NCBI GenBank assembly: GCA_902702965.1 | Contig: CACRXP010000163.1 | Location: forward strand, 2,682-66,681 | Source of the DNA: Spirometra erinaceieuropaei | Lineage: Eukaryota > Platyhelminthes > Cestoda > Diphyllobothriidea > Diphyllobothriidae | DNA: 64,000 nucleotides | Direction of reading: 5' to 3' | Shown here: in pieces, positions 1 through 13,040 of the stretch | Layout of the letters: every line of letters begins with the position of its first letter | Position numbering within the stretch: the first letter of the stretch is position 1 | Position numbers and translations under genes: made by a program | The notes under the pieces: generated by a model | The model's input: the letters and a program-made list of their open reading frames with translations, nothing else | Database searches by the model: none | What the model was told of the DNA's origin: nothing

Positions 1-3000
1 AGGAGGCATAAAGGTGGATATTCAAGAATTGTTAGTCATAAATGCTTTTTATGACTTTTTAAAATCATTTTTACCGGTAGTGAGGCAGGAAAATTGAGGT
101 CGGCAACGTTAGTGTGTAGGACCCACACATAGATGGTAACTACAAAAACATACCCTAAAATTCAGTCTGACTGTAAACTTCACTTATTATCCACCGTTCC
201 CATTATTTGAAATTTCCTTCCCTTCCTGGAAAACTGCAAACTTACTAGCCCGCTTTATTCAAAGTCAGTCATCTCGTGATAATTGCTCTTTGTTTATCCT
301 TTACTTATCGCGGTCACTTTCTTTGCCAAACGAGAGAGTACGATAGGAGTTTCGGCAGAAATTTTTCTAGTTTCTGTGTCTTCTTGTCCTCCGTCCTGTG
401 TGTTGCCCCACCCGTAAAACCCCCTCTACCACCATTCAACGTATGACACGGTCCACAGGCTAGATCGAGTTAGCTATAGCTCCTATATCCTATCGTTGCC
501 TTAAGGTTGAACAGGTGCTACCTGTGTGACGGGCATAAGCTAAGGGCGTACTGGTTTTCGGCTAGCACTGAGTCAACTCAACTTCTGCCGTCTGGTTCAA
601 ATCATCCGCATGCACACTTTGTCCACTGGCCCAGAAGAGGCAGACTAGGGGCACTCTCGGATTGAGTCAGCTTCCGAAAGCCTACTAATCCATTGTTTTG
701 AAAGTGAGGAATACCAGAACGGATAATTCGAAACTTGGCTGTGTCTGAGATGCATAAAAGTGAGATTAACTTACTGTGGGAGGGGGGACTGCAGTTTCTT
801 ATCAAAGATACTCCTAAGAACGAGTGGAAAGTAAAAGTCGAGACAAAAAGGATAGTGACAAGAAGTCGCAGGACTCCCCGAGTGACTAGTCACAACTGGC
901 AGTAAGCTCACAAAACTACAAAAGTCTTGGCAATTACGTGGTGTTGGAGTGAGAGCACAAGGTTGGCCTCTTTGTTTCCACTTAACTCACTCAAGAAGTC
1001 AGACCTCTGTCACAAATATAATGACAGCTTTGTGATATACTGAGGTTCGAGGAAATGTGCGACACAGACCGCCTCCCGTTTAATGGTATGGCTTAGCAGC
1101 CAGATGAAGGGACTCAGTCACACCCCGAAAATTTGAACCGCAAAGGACCTGATCGTTGCAGAGTGCCACCACACCAGGATATAAACGAGAAAAGGATAGA
1201 AGACCTCCAAGAGATGAAGGTAACCAATGAAGAGAACGTCATATGATAAGGATATCTCTTTTTAGTGAAAAGCGTCCATGACTGCCCAAATTTATGAGGT
1301 AGGAGTTGAGGAGGAACGTAAGTTTGTGAATATCAGCAAAAGGTGAAAGGACCACGAAGGGTCAGAAGACATTTTAGCTTTAAGCACTTTAGAAGTAGAG
1401 TGTTTTATTGGGAAAGAGTATCGAGAAGCTATTCGTTCAGAGGTGGTCGTGATTGAAAACATGCTAAACGAACTATTGACCATTGAGTGGAAGTCGACTG
1501 TCCTGTGGCGCAGTTGAATCCCTTCTAACAAAATGAGAGACCGCAATCGTCATTAATGAAGTAGGGAACGTGGAGTGAACTAAGGAAAACTGCAACCAAG
1601 TGCGTACTCGACCTGATACAGCCACATTTACATGCATTCGTAAGCAGAATTTGTACCAGAACAATGTAAAAAACAGAAGGCTAGTTAGGGACACTCACTT
1701 CTAGGCTGTTCAGGCTCTTGGGAACAGAGAGAATAAGGAGAGTAACACTGTCTAAGGTCCCTAATTTGCCTTTACGTGCAAATTGCTAGGTCGGAGAGGG
1801 GGCGAGGTAAAGCTGTCCTCGGAGTAATGATTTTTCCGAGTTTCAGTGGGTCTGGTGGACAAACATACGGAGGGAAGGATCTAGCATAAGACGTAATGGG
1901 CAGTTCGAGATGGTCTCAATTTCAACAGTATACCAGGATGTTGGAATTACTACAAGGAAACCTAGTGCAATGATTTAAAGCAGGTGCAATCAAGAGGAAT
2001 CAGAATTAACTGGAGCAGTGGAAGGGCAGTGTCAGGTGCAGTAAAAACTCAACCAAGTGCTTTTCCACGTGTTTCAAATTTTTAGGAACTGTTAATGGAT
2101 TAAAGTCCCTTGGCGGTAATGGTAGGCCAATCCAGAATGGATGAACACTTCTGAAAAAAGAAAACTCTACAGTCAAACTACGTTTAGATCAGTCTCTGGT
2201 AGGATCTGGGAGGTTTTTTGGCCAGTAAAGCGCTTGATGTACTACATAATTCTGTGGACAAGGAATAAGAAATGAAAGCGGGGGCAAAAGGATGTGAGAG
2301 TTGGCTGGCAAAACAGTCCTTCAGTCTTGAGACTTTTCTTTCGATAAAACTTCTGGCCATTTTCAGGGTACCACACAGGAATCATTGATGGCGGTATTTC
2401 TTGCGTGCCGTAGGGCTTCTGGTAGAGAGGGAAAGTACTGTCAAGTCTGCTAAGGGGTGGTTTCCAGGGTCAGAAGGAAAACGTTCAAATTTTCACAAAG
2501 AGGGACTTCAGGAAGGTTGAAAAATTCAGGACTCATACATAATATGGGATTGTAAAGTGAGAGATATTTTGACGAAAATACTACAGAGCACAATTTCTGC
2601 GTTCTGGCCTGTACAAAGGTTTCTAGTTAGACTTGGAGTAGACTTTTGGACTGAGAAATCAGGATCTGTCGAAGTAGCTTTTTTACATAAGGGCCTTTTG
2701 AGCAAATGATCAAGACTATCCAGGGAAGCACTGAGACGAATATTTAGGCAAATTAGGTTTCCAAGGCTTAAATAAGTTGGATAGTCTCGGCCGACAGGAC
2801 TAAAGTCATCACATGAAAAAGTAAGATCACCGCGGTATAAGAAAAGTATCTTTTTGTAACATTCATCGACAATACCGACTGCCTAGGCTGCACTGTTCGC
2901 AGGATTAACTATTTCCTTCAAAATAAATTTGCGGCGCATTCACCTGACGGTCTTATAAAATGTAAAAAAATCGTAGGAGGAGAAGATAAGGTGTGTTGTG

Positions 3001-4763
3001 AGGATCAGGAAAATTTGCGTAGGGCAAAACAACAGTCAAGAAGGAGGAAAATATTGATTCAATTTCACAAGGCTGCAAACACATAACAGCGGCTTTTATT
3101 TTTCTGCCTAGAACTCCAGTCATTTTCAGACATTGTTTACGTGGAACATCAGACGCTATTTTTGTCTTTTGGGTTTCCACCGAACGTAAAATATGGCTAA
3201 TTGTAGGAAATGAAAATCTCAGATGGCGAATAAAGCGCATATTTTCTCTGTGGTTTCTTAAGGCATTTCAGAGCTTTTTCTTTGTGTAAGCGTAAAACTC
3301 AAACATGGACTTCTCAACGATAGTGTTTAACAAATAGTCAATTGTCATTTCCTTGAAGCAGCATATTGGCCTGGGTACGTTCGGCCTGAAAACGGTAAGT
3401 ACATTCTTTGTAAAATCCGATTCAGGCGAATTCCCAACGTTTTGGTAGAAGTTTTGTAGCTCAGGAATATTATATTTGGACGTTAAACGAACATATTGTG
3501 GAAATGGCGGCTAGAACTTCACTAGTCTTCTTAGTCAAAGTAACACCATGATTGAGGACTTCAATATGCACGTCAAATGATATCTACAGAAAATGTAAGC
3601 CTTTTGTTCGAAGAGCGTTTTGCTTTACGCGAGTCATTATGACTCATAAATTTTTTGTTTCTTATAACTAGCAGTGCATAGAAGGCATTAATGTCCTTTT
3701 TTCATACACCTGACGAACATTTTGACTGCCCGTTGAATGCCTGCTTAGATTTGTGCTGGTATAATTCTCCTAAGCCATTTTAGGTATTAGCAACTTGTCA
3801 CAATAAATTTGCTCTTTCATCTAACGACACTTAGAACTCACGGAAACCTGATCGCGGATATGAGCATTGAGCTTGCCTTATTAATAGTCTTGTGCGTCCT
3901 TGACAGTTGCAGCAGCAACCTCGCATTTAATTTTCTCATGCATTTTGTAATAGGCTATATCTGTGCTTGAGATTATGACTTCTAAATCATTCATAGGTAT
4001 TCACAAACAACGTCGAACATCCTGCGGGCTTTCATCAGCCTTTGAGGCCCAATGATATTATATGCGCATGCAGCTTATAGGTGTGCCCGGGCCTGCCCTA
4101 TTTAAAAAAAATGCTGTACAGACGAGACCCGAGACCAGGTGACCTTTTCGTTTACAAACCAAATAGGTGTACTTGTGAGAAAGAAGTATTTTCATTTTCA
4201 AATACTTCGTAGAATCTGGAAAATTACATGCTATGACTGGTTTATTGGACTCCCCGTAGATGTTTGATTAAAAACTCAGATAGGGGTTTCGACGATTTTG
4301 CAAACGACGAAGTACAAGGAGTAAGACTGGTCAGAGGCTTCGCCAAAGTTCGTAATGTGGTTTTTGGTAAAAAATCCCTCTAATTTTCCTGGGTTTGACT
4401 TTGTTCAGTACTGCCAGAATCTCGTATCCCAACTGGGTCTGTTCGCCCACAGGTCCGATTTTACGCTGTTTTCACGTCAAAGGCGATAAAAGCTGACTGA
4501 AATATTCACGTCGCTTTTTGATCTGCGACCGAAAAGTTCCATCCGAGGATATTACTCAAATTTCATGTGATAATTACTGAGGGGGTTATAAAGTTTAAAT
4601 AAGGGAAGTATGGATCATATTATATGCGCCATTAGCAGTCCCAATGGGCCCGTGGATATGGGATCAAACAAAGTGCCTTGAGTTGTCTTGCTTCAAGAGC
4701 ACACTATGGATTAGTCGTCCCAATGAACGTTTTTAAAAGTCGTTTATCTGTGTAGAGGGGCGC
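1..4763. other. AT-rich non-coding stretch, no gene recognised
   Basis: All open frames here are under 105 codons. None shows a domain, a repeat of codon periodicity or a convincing splice context that I can recognise. The only internal structure noticed is a degenerate repeat at about 318-510 with a partner near 22.1-22.3 kb, listed separately. The stretch could be intergenic, or an intron of the gene whose large exon starts at 5895. Confidence 0.5.
318..510. repeat. Degenerate dispersed repeat, copy 1
   Basis: By eye this matches 22118-22310 in the same orientation. Shared blocks include a TTTCGGCA-aAAT segment, a pyrimidine-rich tract, then TGCCCCACCC.TAAAAC-CCCT-TACCA, a CAC(G)GTCCACAG block and a final CCTA-TC-TA-CGTTGCC. 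Identity over the best 60 bases looks near 75 percent. The family is unknown, and no coding capacity or terminal repeats were seen. Confidence 0.45.
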
Positions 4764-5100
4764 TCACTGATCGTTCTTGCGGAACTTACTTGTTCCGTTG
4801 TGCCTTACGGGCTCTCTCTCGAGCCCAACCAGCAGCCGCACAGCGGAGCATGATATAGGCAGAGTGTTATCCCCGACAAAGACAAGGAAGACTGGAATGG
4901 TTATTTCTGGCTTATTAGCCGTCGTCAGGCAGTCATACCCAACCCCGAAGTGTGGAACACCTGAGGCTCGAACTCGCGATCTGTTAGTTAGAAGTCCAAC
5001 GCCTCTAACCACTGGGCCACGAGCCCGTTGCCCTGTCGGTTTCGATCGGGAATATACTATGGTTGGGGCGCTCACCGATCGTTCTTACGGAACGATTGTA
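4764..5100 (-). repeat. tRNA-derived SINE, minus-strand copy
   Basis: On the minus strand a tRNA-like region has an A box (TGGCCCAGTGG) and a B box (GAGTTCGAGCC) about 40 bases apart, the RNA polymerase III promoter arrangement of tRNA-derived SINEs. Upstream lies a head with CGATCGGTGAGCGCCCC and downstream an unrelated body. The head motif recurs at the far end of the body (near 4764), so the unit seems bounded by, or tandemly joined through, a GTTCCG-AAGAACGATC-GTGAGCGCCCC sequence. The 251-codon plus-strand ORF through here is read-through of the repeat, not a gene. Confidence 0.7.
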
Positions 5101-5245
5101 GTTAAAGGCATTGGACTTCTAACTAACAGGTCGCGAGTTCAAGCCTCAGATGTTCCACACTTCGGGGTTGAGTATGACTGGCTGACGACGGCTAATAAGC
5201 CAGAAATGACCATTCCAGTCTCCCTTGCCTTTGTCGATAGTAACA
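5101..5245 (+). repeat. tRNA-derived SINE, partial plus-strand copy
   Basis: This copy begins inside the tRNA-like region, just after the A box, and keeps the GGACTTCTAACTAACAG segment, the B box (GAGTTCAAGCC) and the downstream body up to CCTTGCCTTTGTCG. It lies head to head with the minus-strand copy at 4764-5100. The two form an inverted repeat of about 140 bases per arm, with a spacer of roughly 85 bases that holds the other copy's head. Confidence 0.65.
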
Positions 5246-5894
5246 CACAGTCGTTTATCTATTGTATGGCCGATAATCAAAAGTTTTTTGGGACGTTCTT
5301 CTACCCTATGGATCTGCCCAAGTCGAAACATGTGCACGAAGTGTTACTTTTTGCCGATAACAGTGTATTGTATGCCACTGTATATTTGCATCCGGCTTGC
5401 GCAAGAACGTTTTCGGTGGAACCTCCTGTCGATTGTAACTTTTCTTCCTTTGCAAGAGCCATCAGCGCGCATTGTAGAAAGTCCGGAGAAGATTGCACAG
5501 GTTGTGTGAGCAATCAACTCCTACCCTTCTAACACTTGCTCCTACGCGAAATGGCATGGAGTAAAGGCAACAAGTCGACTTAAATGGTTCAAATCCAAGA
5601 GCGCACCTGAGGCCAATCGACCCTACGAAAACCTTCCAACAGCGATTACTTTCTCTTAATGCTTGACATTTATCCTTGCAACAATAGTCAGGGCAGTATA
5701 TAACAGCTCGTAGCAACATTGCCGTAACGTTATTAAATAAATTTACCAAAATGTTCCACTTCCGATCTTTCAGTTTTGAGGCAAATCGTCATTTATCTCC
5801 ATATTACCGAAAACAGTGTGCCTATTACTCTTTTTATGCTATTTTGTGTTTTTTTGAAGGTCAGACGAGTTCACCTTATGTATTTGCCTTTTAG
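5246..5894. other. No gene seen; probably intron 5' of the large exon
   Basis: No recognisable gene or repeat. The end of this stretch (5880-5894) is a pyrimidine-rich run ending in TTTTAG, which is the likely 3' splice site of the exon at 5895. The short frames on both strands are read-through. Confidence 0.4.
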
Positions 5895-8731
5895 CGGACG
5901 CTGTTATACCGCCGGAAAATGAGCAGAAGGCTTCCCCAAAGTGGCCTTTCGACATTCGCGAGTCTCGTGACATCAAAAGTTTGCCAACTGTGACGGCCAA
6001 TGAAAAGGTGGCGGAAGTACCCAATCAGCTGTCGCCATCCAACCAATCAACAGGTGGAACGACTCAGCCCTTGGCGAATGGCCAGAGCGCTGACGCCCGA
6101 ACTTCGCCTGGAAGAGACAATTCTCCTGGTGCCATTTTCCTAGAAAGACCGGGTTCTTTCGAATCGCTGATAACAACTTCCCAAAAGTCAGATCCAGTGT
6201 CCTATTCAGTCCAACAGGAGCGGCAGCATCAGCCACAGGAAGCGCTGCAACAGGTGCGATCCTCTTCGCTTGACACGTTTCTGCTTGAGATTGACAGTAA
6301 GGAGCAGGTTAGAGAAAATGAAAAAACGCCTACGCGCACCTTTAAAGCACACAAAATACACGCTAACTGGTCCCCCTCACACAAATTTGCCGAAACTGTC
6401 TCGTCTAGCGGATTCATCCAGTGTACTCGCCGCGTTTCATATGATGACAGCATGTGCTTTATAAGTTGCAGAAGGCGGCGAGCAGTTCCTCAGAATGACT
6501 TCCACCCCCTCTCAAAAGCAAAGAGAGTTGGAGAAGACGAAAAACCACCCACCGACTACATAACTAGTCTATTTTCTCACCCTCACGTGCGTTCCGCTGA
6601 ATCTATTTGCACTCCTCTTGGCTCAGACGCATCAGAACAACCAACAAAGTCAAAAAAGAAAAAACACAGAACACTTTCTGACCTTTTCAAATCGCTCCGA
6701 CGAAAGCAGAAGCCAAAGAAGAGAGAATCAGAAGAGAAGCTAGCTAGCACCATCGGTGCGTTGGCAGCCATTTCGGCTGGGATGCTCCACAGTGATGCGC
6801 ATGTAGTGAGTGAGCCCGCCAAAGAGAAGACTGACACTGAGAAGTCTGCAGAGCTTCAGGTTCTCCTGAAAACGACGTGTCTTCAGACAGAAATGAAGCC
6901 CCAGATGCCTCTTAACCAGACTCTCTTTGTCGTCACTTCCCCCGCAACCGAGTGCCCTGCCATGACCTCTCAAACTTCCTCAGCATCCGTTCGCAGGAAG
7001 GCACGGACAGATTCAGGAATACTGAGCAACTACAGTCTCTCATCTACCGAAGCAGTTGAGTTCTGCGTGTCTCCTACGTTAAGCAACAGATCAGTCAACT
7101 CGTCCGCCTTTTCTTCGCCTAAGTTTGATAACAGCGAGTGCACCACAGGAAAATCCTCTCTCATCTATTCGACACAAAGCGGGAACTCAATGCTAGAGCC
7201 AGGTGCTAGGCCCGCAGTCAGCAAACTCCATTCTTACCTTCTAACCACAAACGGAATGGTACCTGTTTGCCCTCTGGAGACGACATCCTCTTTTGAAGGT
7301 AATGCTGCTGATCTCCTGAAAAGCAGTGTTACCCAGCTTCAGAGTCCGCTTGCTGTACGGGAGGGCCTCCAAGAAACCCATTTTCCACCCTCGGCCAATG
7401 AAACTGACTTTGCTGGCAATGACTGGGACGAGGCCTGTGTGGTGCAGCCCGACCCCTCTAGAATCTCTACTCATCTGTCTCTCGACGGAGTGGCCAAAAC
7501 CGGGCTTCTGCCAGGGGATATAACAAGCTCCTCAAGCTGTACTTCTAACAAGGAACTTCTCGGCTCAGCCATGCTTATTCCCGTTAGAGACAAGCAGCAA
7601 TTTCAAGCAGCAGCAGCAGCAGCAGCAGCTATCTTCCCAACGACATCCGATCGTGGACCTGAGACGTCTCTTGATAGCGACGAAAAAATCAATCCCTCCT
7701 TTTCTGGGAAGCAGTTTTCTTGCTTCCAGGCACCGAAGAATTTACCAGTCTGTCAGATAACAGGTCAGAAATTGTCAGTTGCTCTGGAGGAGGAGAAGGT
7801 GCCTTGTATCATGAATCCTGACTCGCACACTTCTGTTACACCAGATTCAGACGATGAGCAAACTCTTGATGAGATATCTGACCGTGAGCTTATAGAGGAC
7901 CAGAGCTCATGCCATGGAAATAAGAGTATCAAGCGAATCTCTGAGGGCATCGACACAGTCAACTCCACAAGAGACACGTGCATCATGGGAGCTGTTTTGA
8001 AAGGACCCCAGTGTCCACATACATTTGCGAAGCCCCCTGCAGATCTTGGAGACGGTAGCCTTCCCATCTCTACCCATGATCCTGTAATACTTTCCACCTG
8101 TCAAGCACTCCAAGGCATGGAAAAAAGTTGCATCCATGCTGATTGGACGAACGCACAGTCATCGGATGCAACAAGAACTGGAGTAGTTGAGCTTTCTGAC
8201 GTCCAACGGCCTGGCTTAGAAAGCAACTGCCATGAGCAGATCAGGCCAGCAACTAGCTCAGTGAGAGATGTTCAGGTGGAAGAAACTCTGTGTTCTCGAC
8301 TTACAACTCAGTTGGAAAGTGCTATCTGCCCACAGCCGACTTCAAGCCTCCCTGAAGAAGCAGCAACCGACAAATCAATTAGCTCATCCTCCCACAACAA
8401 TAACCAATCCGCAGAGCAAAGTCTCTCTACGACGATTTCAGACCAGCCGACAGAAATTTCTCGGACCGCTTCCGAATATGACCTCCAAACAGCAACCCTC
8501 TACTTCATGGAGCATCAGCGACAAACAACAGATTTGGCCATTAATGGCGGAATTGCGAATGCCACATTTCCACGCAGGACAGCAGGCAGAATCTTATCTA
8601 TCCTGAGGCCATCTCCCAAGATTCTGCGATTAGTGGAGAGTGCCTTTGAGTCATATGAACGCTTCCCAAGCCCAGGGCTACCATACTTTGAGGAGCAGTC
8701 CCGAGTAGATGAGAAGGGTTTCATTCTGAGG
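5895..8731 (+). CDS. Large internal (or penultimate) exon of an unrecognised Ser/Thr-rich protein
   Basis: One frame stays open from 5858 to 8770. A 3' splice site (CCTTTTAG) before 5895 and a 5' splice site (GTAAAT) at 8732 give a coding exon of about 945 codons. The upstream codons after the acceptor still look coding, so no start codon is assigned here. Seen in the protein: Ser/Thr/Gln-rich low-complexity sequence throughout, suggesting disorder. A very basic block (KKKKHRTLSDLF followed by RRKQKPKKRE) near 6650-6725 could act as a nuclear localisation or membrane/nucleic-acid contact signal. An eight-Ala run lies at 7607-7630 on a GCA repeat, and an acidic patch (DSDDEQTLDEISDRE) near 7850. 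No known domain is recognised and no function is proposed. A possible terminal exon follows an acceptor (TTTTTAG) at 8960 and would add only two codons before a stop. The long open frame against AT-rich flanks makes it very probably a real gene. Confidence 0.75.
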
Positions 8732-11399
8732 GTAAATTGTGCGGCTGTACGTAGCATGCAAACTAGTTGAACCTCTGTTAATTCAGGCTTAGTTTAATAC
8801 TTGTCCTTAGAGAGCATTTTTCGTAAATTGCCGTTTGTGAACGCGTGCATGCTGTCACTTTGCTATGCCCTAGGGATGCAACAAACTGAGCAAGTGCCCT
8901 GAAGTAGGAATGACAATCAGTCCTATGCAATTTTTCTTATCTTGTCTCTGCTGTTTTTAGGATCGATAAGCAGACGGATTTATCAGCTTCGATGATGTTT
9001 TCCTAGTTGTGTTACATCACGATCCTTCTGAATGTCGACGTTATCATAGTGCATGTAGGCTCTCCTAATCTTGGAAAGTATGACTGAAACGTAATAGCTC
9101 GCGGCATCCCAATAAGGGAATGTCTGTTGGCTGCACCAAAACGCACCCTGTTCTCCCAGCGTGGACCTAGTGACACACCCTGTGAGTCTACACTGGCTAT
9201 TTCTTTGAAATGGAGCTGCAAGCTCAACCTTACTGTCGATGCTCCTATCTCTACATTCTTGCATCTCAATACACAATCTCGTCTGATGAGCCGGGCCTCT
9301 AATATAAGAAAAACAGGAATTTAAGGTTCACTTTTCTCAACACTTCTGACGATTACGGAAGTGGCGTGAATGTATGTGCTCTGGTTAGAGGACAAAGTGC
9401 GTTCTTTTTTCTCAGAGGTCGAGGTTACCAACCTCGCTTGCGAAGCCATAGTAACCAACTATACGTACTGAACATCTCACCTCTTTTCTGATACCCACAT
9501 GTACATATGTGCAGACGCTATGTCTCACTGGAAATGATGCAAGCACACATGATTGTTTAGCGGCTATTTCCCATCGGACAGTACGTTTTGACTGTTGCTC
9601 CTGACGAAAGCTTTGGCTTACCAATATTAAATTGGATGAAAAACTACATGCCTACATATAATTAAATAATCTATGATCGTGAGGCCAGCTGATCGAAATC
9701 CAACTCGGGTGGGCAAGCACTGCGTAACGTTGAAGGGGCAGGACATAATAGCATTTAGATATAATCTGGAAGCAACTGTTTGCGTCTGTCTTTAATTTAT
9801 AAGTTTACTCGCGCATGGATACGCATCAGTGCGGAATAAATGTGCTAAACATATACACTAGCTTCTGCGATGAGCATGCACATTCTAATGCTTAAACCAT
9901 CGACTAAATCGAGATTTCCCCCCCCCCCGAGTCTCTGTTCTTCTTTCTGGCGTCGTCATAGTTTCCATAAATGCTAATTCACTTTTTGAAAGGATGAATC
10001 CGGACTTTAAGATGTTCCTGTTAATCTCTTTTTTGGCGTTTGTTAAGTTCATGGCACACATTTTCCTGGATCGAATTTTCCTTGTATGCAAGACGACAGA
10101 TGAGGAGTATATTTAAAATTGCCAGTGTAAAGGCATCTCTGTCAGCGACAAATTTCATTTTTTCGGTCTTTGAGAGAACGATTCACTAGTTTCTGACTTC
10201 GAATAAAAGTAATTCCCTACAGAACCCCTTGCAGCACTTCCAGCAAGACTGTTGAGCTAAAAAGTGATGCTTAATCATAGTCGCTCATGAAACCGAAATG
10301 TTTGGTAATGCAGTGATGACCAGTAACCGAATTAAGCGCTGTGGCTTTGTTATTGTTTATTGGTGAGTGGTATTCATCCACAGAAATGGAAGTTCAGGCG
10401 GGACCTCCATTTCCCCTGCTTTATGGTCTAGAAGTCGGGTGCTCAATAGCAAAAACTGCTTCTACACCGTGCATGAAGAAAACTTTATGTTGTCTGGTTT
10501 GTATCTAAGCAAGATATCAACTAGACAAGTTAGTTTTCCATCGTATTATTATACCACCATCTCGCTCTTTCGAGGTGACCAACTTGCTCATTTTCTTTTT
10601 ATAGACGACAAAAATTTACCACCTCTTAAAAGTACAGCTAACTTCCAGACGCATGATTAACGATTCTACCCGTTGATACTATTTCACACAAAAGACTGCA
10701 CATTCGAGTACGAGGGAACACAGTGTTTTACGCTAACTCCTCCAGGTAACCAGAGTAATAACCACAGTTGCGCTTATTTTTCCATTAACGGAGGGCAAGC
10801 CGCCTGTCTGCAGTAAAGATCCTCCCCCCCCCTGATGAAATGTCAGAAGAAGAAAACAAACGATCACGGGGTTGCCCAAAAATAGCAGAACTAGTCTGTT
10901 GTCGGAGGGCCAATGCCCTAGAGGTCCTATGTATGCTGCGATTATGGCAAAAAATACTTTTTGACATGCCCTTAATGATAGTGTCAGTTTTTTTCAAAGT
11001 GGTCGATTTCAAGGCATAGAGAGACTTTGGCGATGTAGTAAGTGCTTGGAGTTGCGCACCCTTTCATACGAGAGGGTTGCCCGTTAGCAGTAACAGAGAT
11101 GAACTGCTCCGTTATTCAGCTAAACCAAATTTCAAGTCCTAAATTGGCAGAACTATAGACCAAGCTGTGAAAACATCACTGAGATTGGATACCGAGCGCT
11201 ACAGGAGCGAACAACAGTTTACTAACCTCAGACTTTTTAGGACCCATACTTGGCGATTATAATGTTTCCCAGATCGGCCATACACTGTCCAGTTGACTAA
11301 AACGAAAGGTACTTTTTGGCCAGATCCTCGATCCTCTCGAGTTCTGAATATCGATCTAGTTAACACACGCGGAACCTTGGATATCGTAAGGCTGAACAG
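8732..11399. other. No gene recognised; start probably intron/3' end of preceding gene
   Basis: Only short frames (under 100 codons) with no recognisable product. Homopolymer C runs occur near 9919-9928 and 10827-10834. A possible acceptor at 8960 belongs to the preceding gene model. Nothing else is supported. Confidence 0.4.
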
Positions 11400-11630
11400 C
11401 GGGACGCGACGGATACAACGGGACGAGTGAGTTCCGTAACGCGATTGGTGAGCGCCCCTCTGCCATTGTATATACTCGATCGCAACCGACAGGACAACGA
11501 GCCAATGGTTTGGTGGCTAGGGCGGTCCCGGAATCGAACCCCAGGGGTTGCGCATCTCGGAGTGGACTATGGCTGGCTGACGACGACCAGAGATTGCCAT
11601 TCCAGTTTCCCTTGTCTTTGTCTAAAATCG
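11400..11630 (+). repeat. tRNA-derived SINE, third copy (diverged)
   Basis: Order of blocks as in the copy at 4764-5100: ATACAACGGGACGAGTGAGTTCCG, here at the 5' side, then the GATTGGTGAGCGCCCC head, a TATATACTCGATCGCAACCGACAGG-ACGA block and a tRNA-like region. Next come GCATCTCGGAGTGGACTATG, GGCTGACGACG and CCATTCCAGTTTCCCTTGTC. The tRNA-like part is rearranged or from a different tRNA: it reads GGTCCCGGAATCGAACCCC, which on the minus strand resembles a B box. This shows the flanking modules are the conserved part of the family. Confidence 0.55.
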
Positions 11631-12895
11631 GTTTTTTTAAGTTTCCTGTTGGGTGAGGTTTCATCGACGCTCTCTCAAGAGAATCGAAGTGAGTACTTCG
11701 GAGAATGACGGTGAGGGCATTAAGAGCTCGTCAAGAACAATTACTGTTGTTATCGGAACATGTGGTGTGAGGGTTATGTATGTAAGTCAGTGTTTTTACT
11801 AGCGTATGATGTCTACTTAGTAGACCTTGGTAGGTATGTTGTAATAGGGTTACAGTTATAGCTAATCTTAGAAAAATAATTGAATCATGGGCCAAGGCTA
11901 GGTTTAAGGCTAGGGTTGAATTAAAAACTAGGATTAAGGAGAGGGTTAAGGTAACGATTAATTTTGCCTGCCGTACACCGTTCTACCCAGTCCGATCCTC
12001 TTTAACGTATGATCTCGGATTGTCTGTTTTTCCCGGTTTGCACAACCCGGGTTCGAATTTTTCAAATTGTACGCCTCTTCCGGTACCTCGTTAGAGCAAT
12101 AACGCAAATGAAAGTTTTCCCCAGTGCCTTCCACAGATTCCGTTAATTGCCACGTCCGATTGCCTTACTGATAAAACTAGTCCCGGGGTTCTAAGTTACA
12201 AGTGGGCTTGCGTATCAGGTCCTCAACGGTATGGGAGTTATAGAAGCTGGAACTCTAAGCAGCAAAATAATCTGATTGGTTTTAAGTAGTGCTGTGTTCA
12301 ACAAGGCTCTTTTATTGGGTTGCCTATAGTGTTATAGGTAAAGGAGCTCACGTTTACTGACTTTAATCGTTATTACTTGTGCTTTTTCAATTATGCGTGG
12401 AGGCAAAGGTGCTTGAGCAGCAATAAAAAACTAAGCCAAAATATGCCCCCTCTAAACTTCTTTATCATCACACAGCCATTAGGTACTGCCCCCCCTACTC
12501 CCGAATATCTCGATTCCTGCACAGCTAAACACTGTTCACTGCAGTCCAAAATGTCTGAAATTCTCATCGTTTCACTTAAGTAGGAGTGCAAATTAGCTTT
12601 CTCATTCCCCGCGAAAGTTAAGATCCCAACTACTGTCACATCGTTAACTATTTATACTGATGAAAATTACCTCCTAGACCTCTTTTGCTTGAATTTTCAA
12701 CAGTTTTGGTGGTTATTGCTAATAAACGGGATGTACGTATGTGTGCGTCGCGACCACTGGGTAATTATTTCACCTTTGTTCGTCTGTCTTCAAAATCTCT
12801 AGCACAATTCCGGGGATTCAGCTGACTTCAAAGAAGACCGCCTTCGTCAAACAGGAGAAAATTCCGAACCCTCGAGATGGCTGTCGCTTTCGAAC

Positions 12896-13040
12896 NNNNN
12901 NNNNNNNNNNNNNNNNNNNNNNNNNNNNNNNNNNNNNNNNNNNNNNNNNNNNNNNNNNNNNNNNNNNNNNNNNNNNNNNNNNNNNNNNNNNNNNNNNNNN
13001 NNNNNNNNNNNNNNNNNNNNNNNNNNNNNNNNNNNNNNNN
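12896..13040. other. Assembly gap (145 N)
   Basis: Run of N only. Open frames that cross it are meaningless. Confidence 1.

Noticed and set aside
4777..5532. 251-codon plus-strand ORF
   Set aside because: It reads through two opposite SINE copies; part of the protein is the reverse complement of another part, so it is not a gene.
11895..11955. Telomere-like TTAGGG variants
   Set aside because: Units are irregular (TTAAGG, CTAGGG, TAGGAT) and few; there is not enough order to call an interstitial telomere array.
12040..12056. tRNA B-box-like CCCGGGTTCGAATTT (and a similar one near 30298)
   Set aside because: No A box at proper spacing and no cloverleaf could be drawn.
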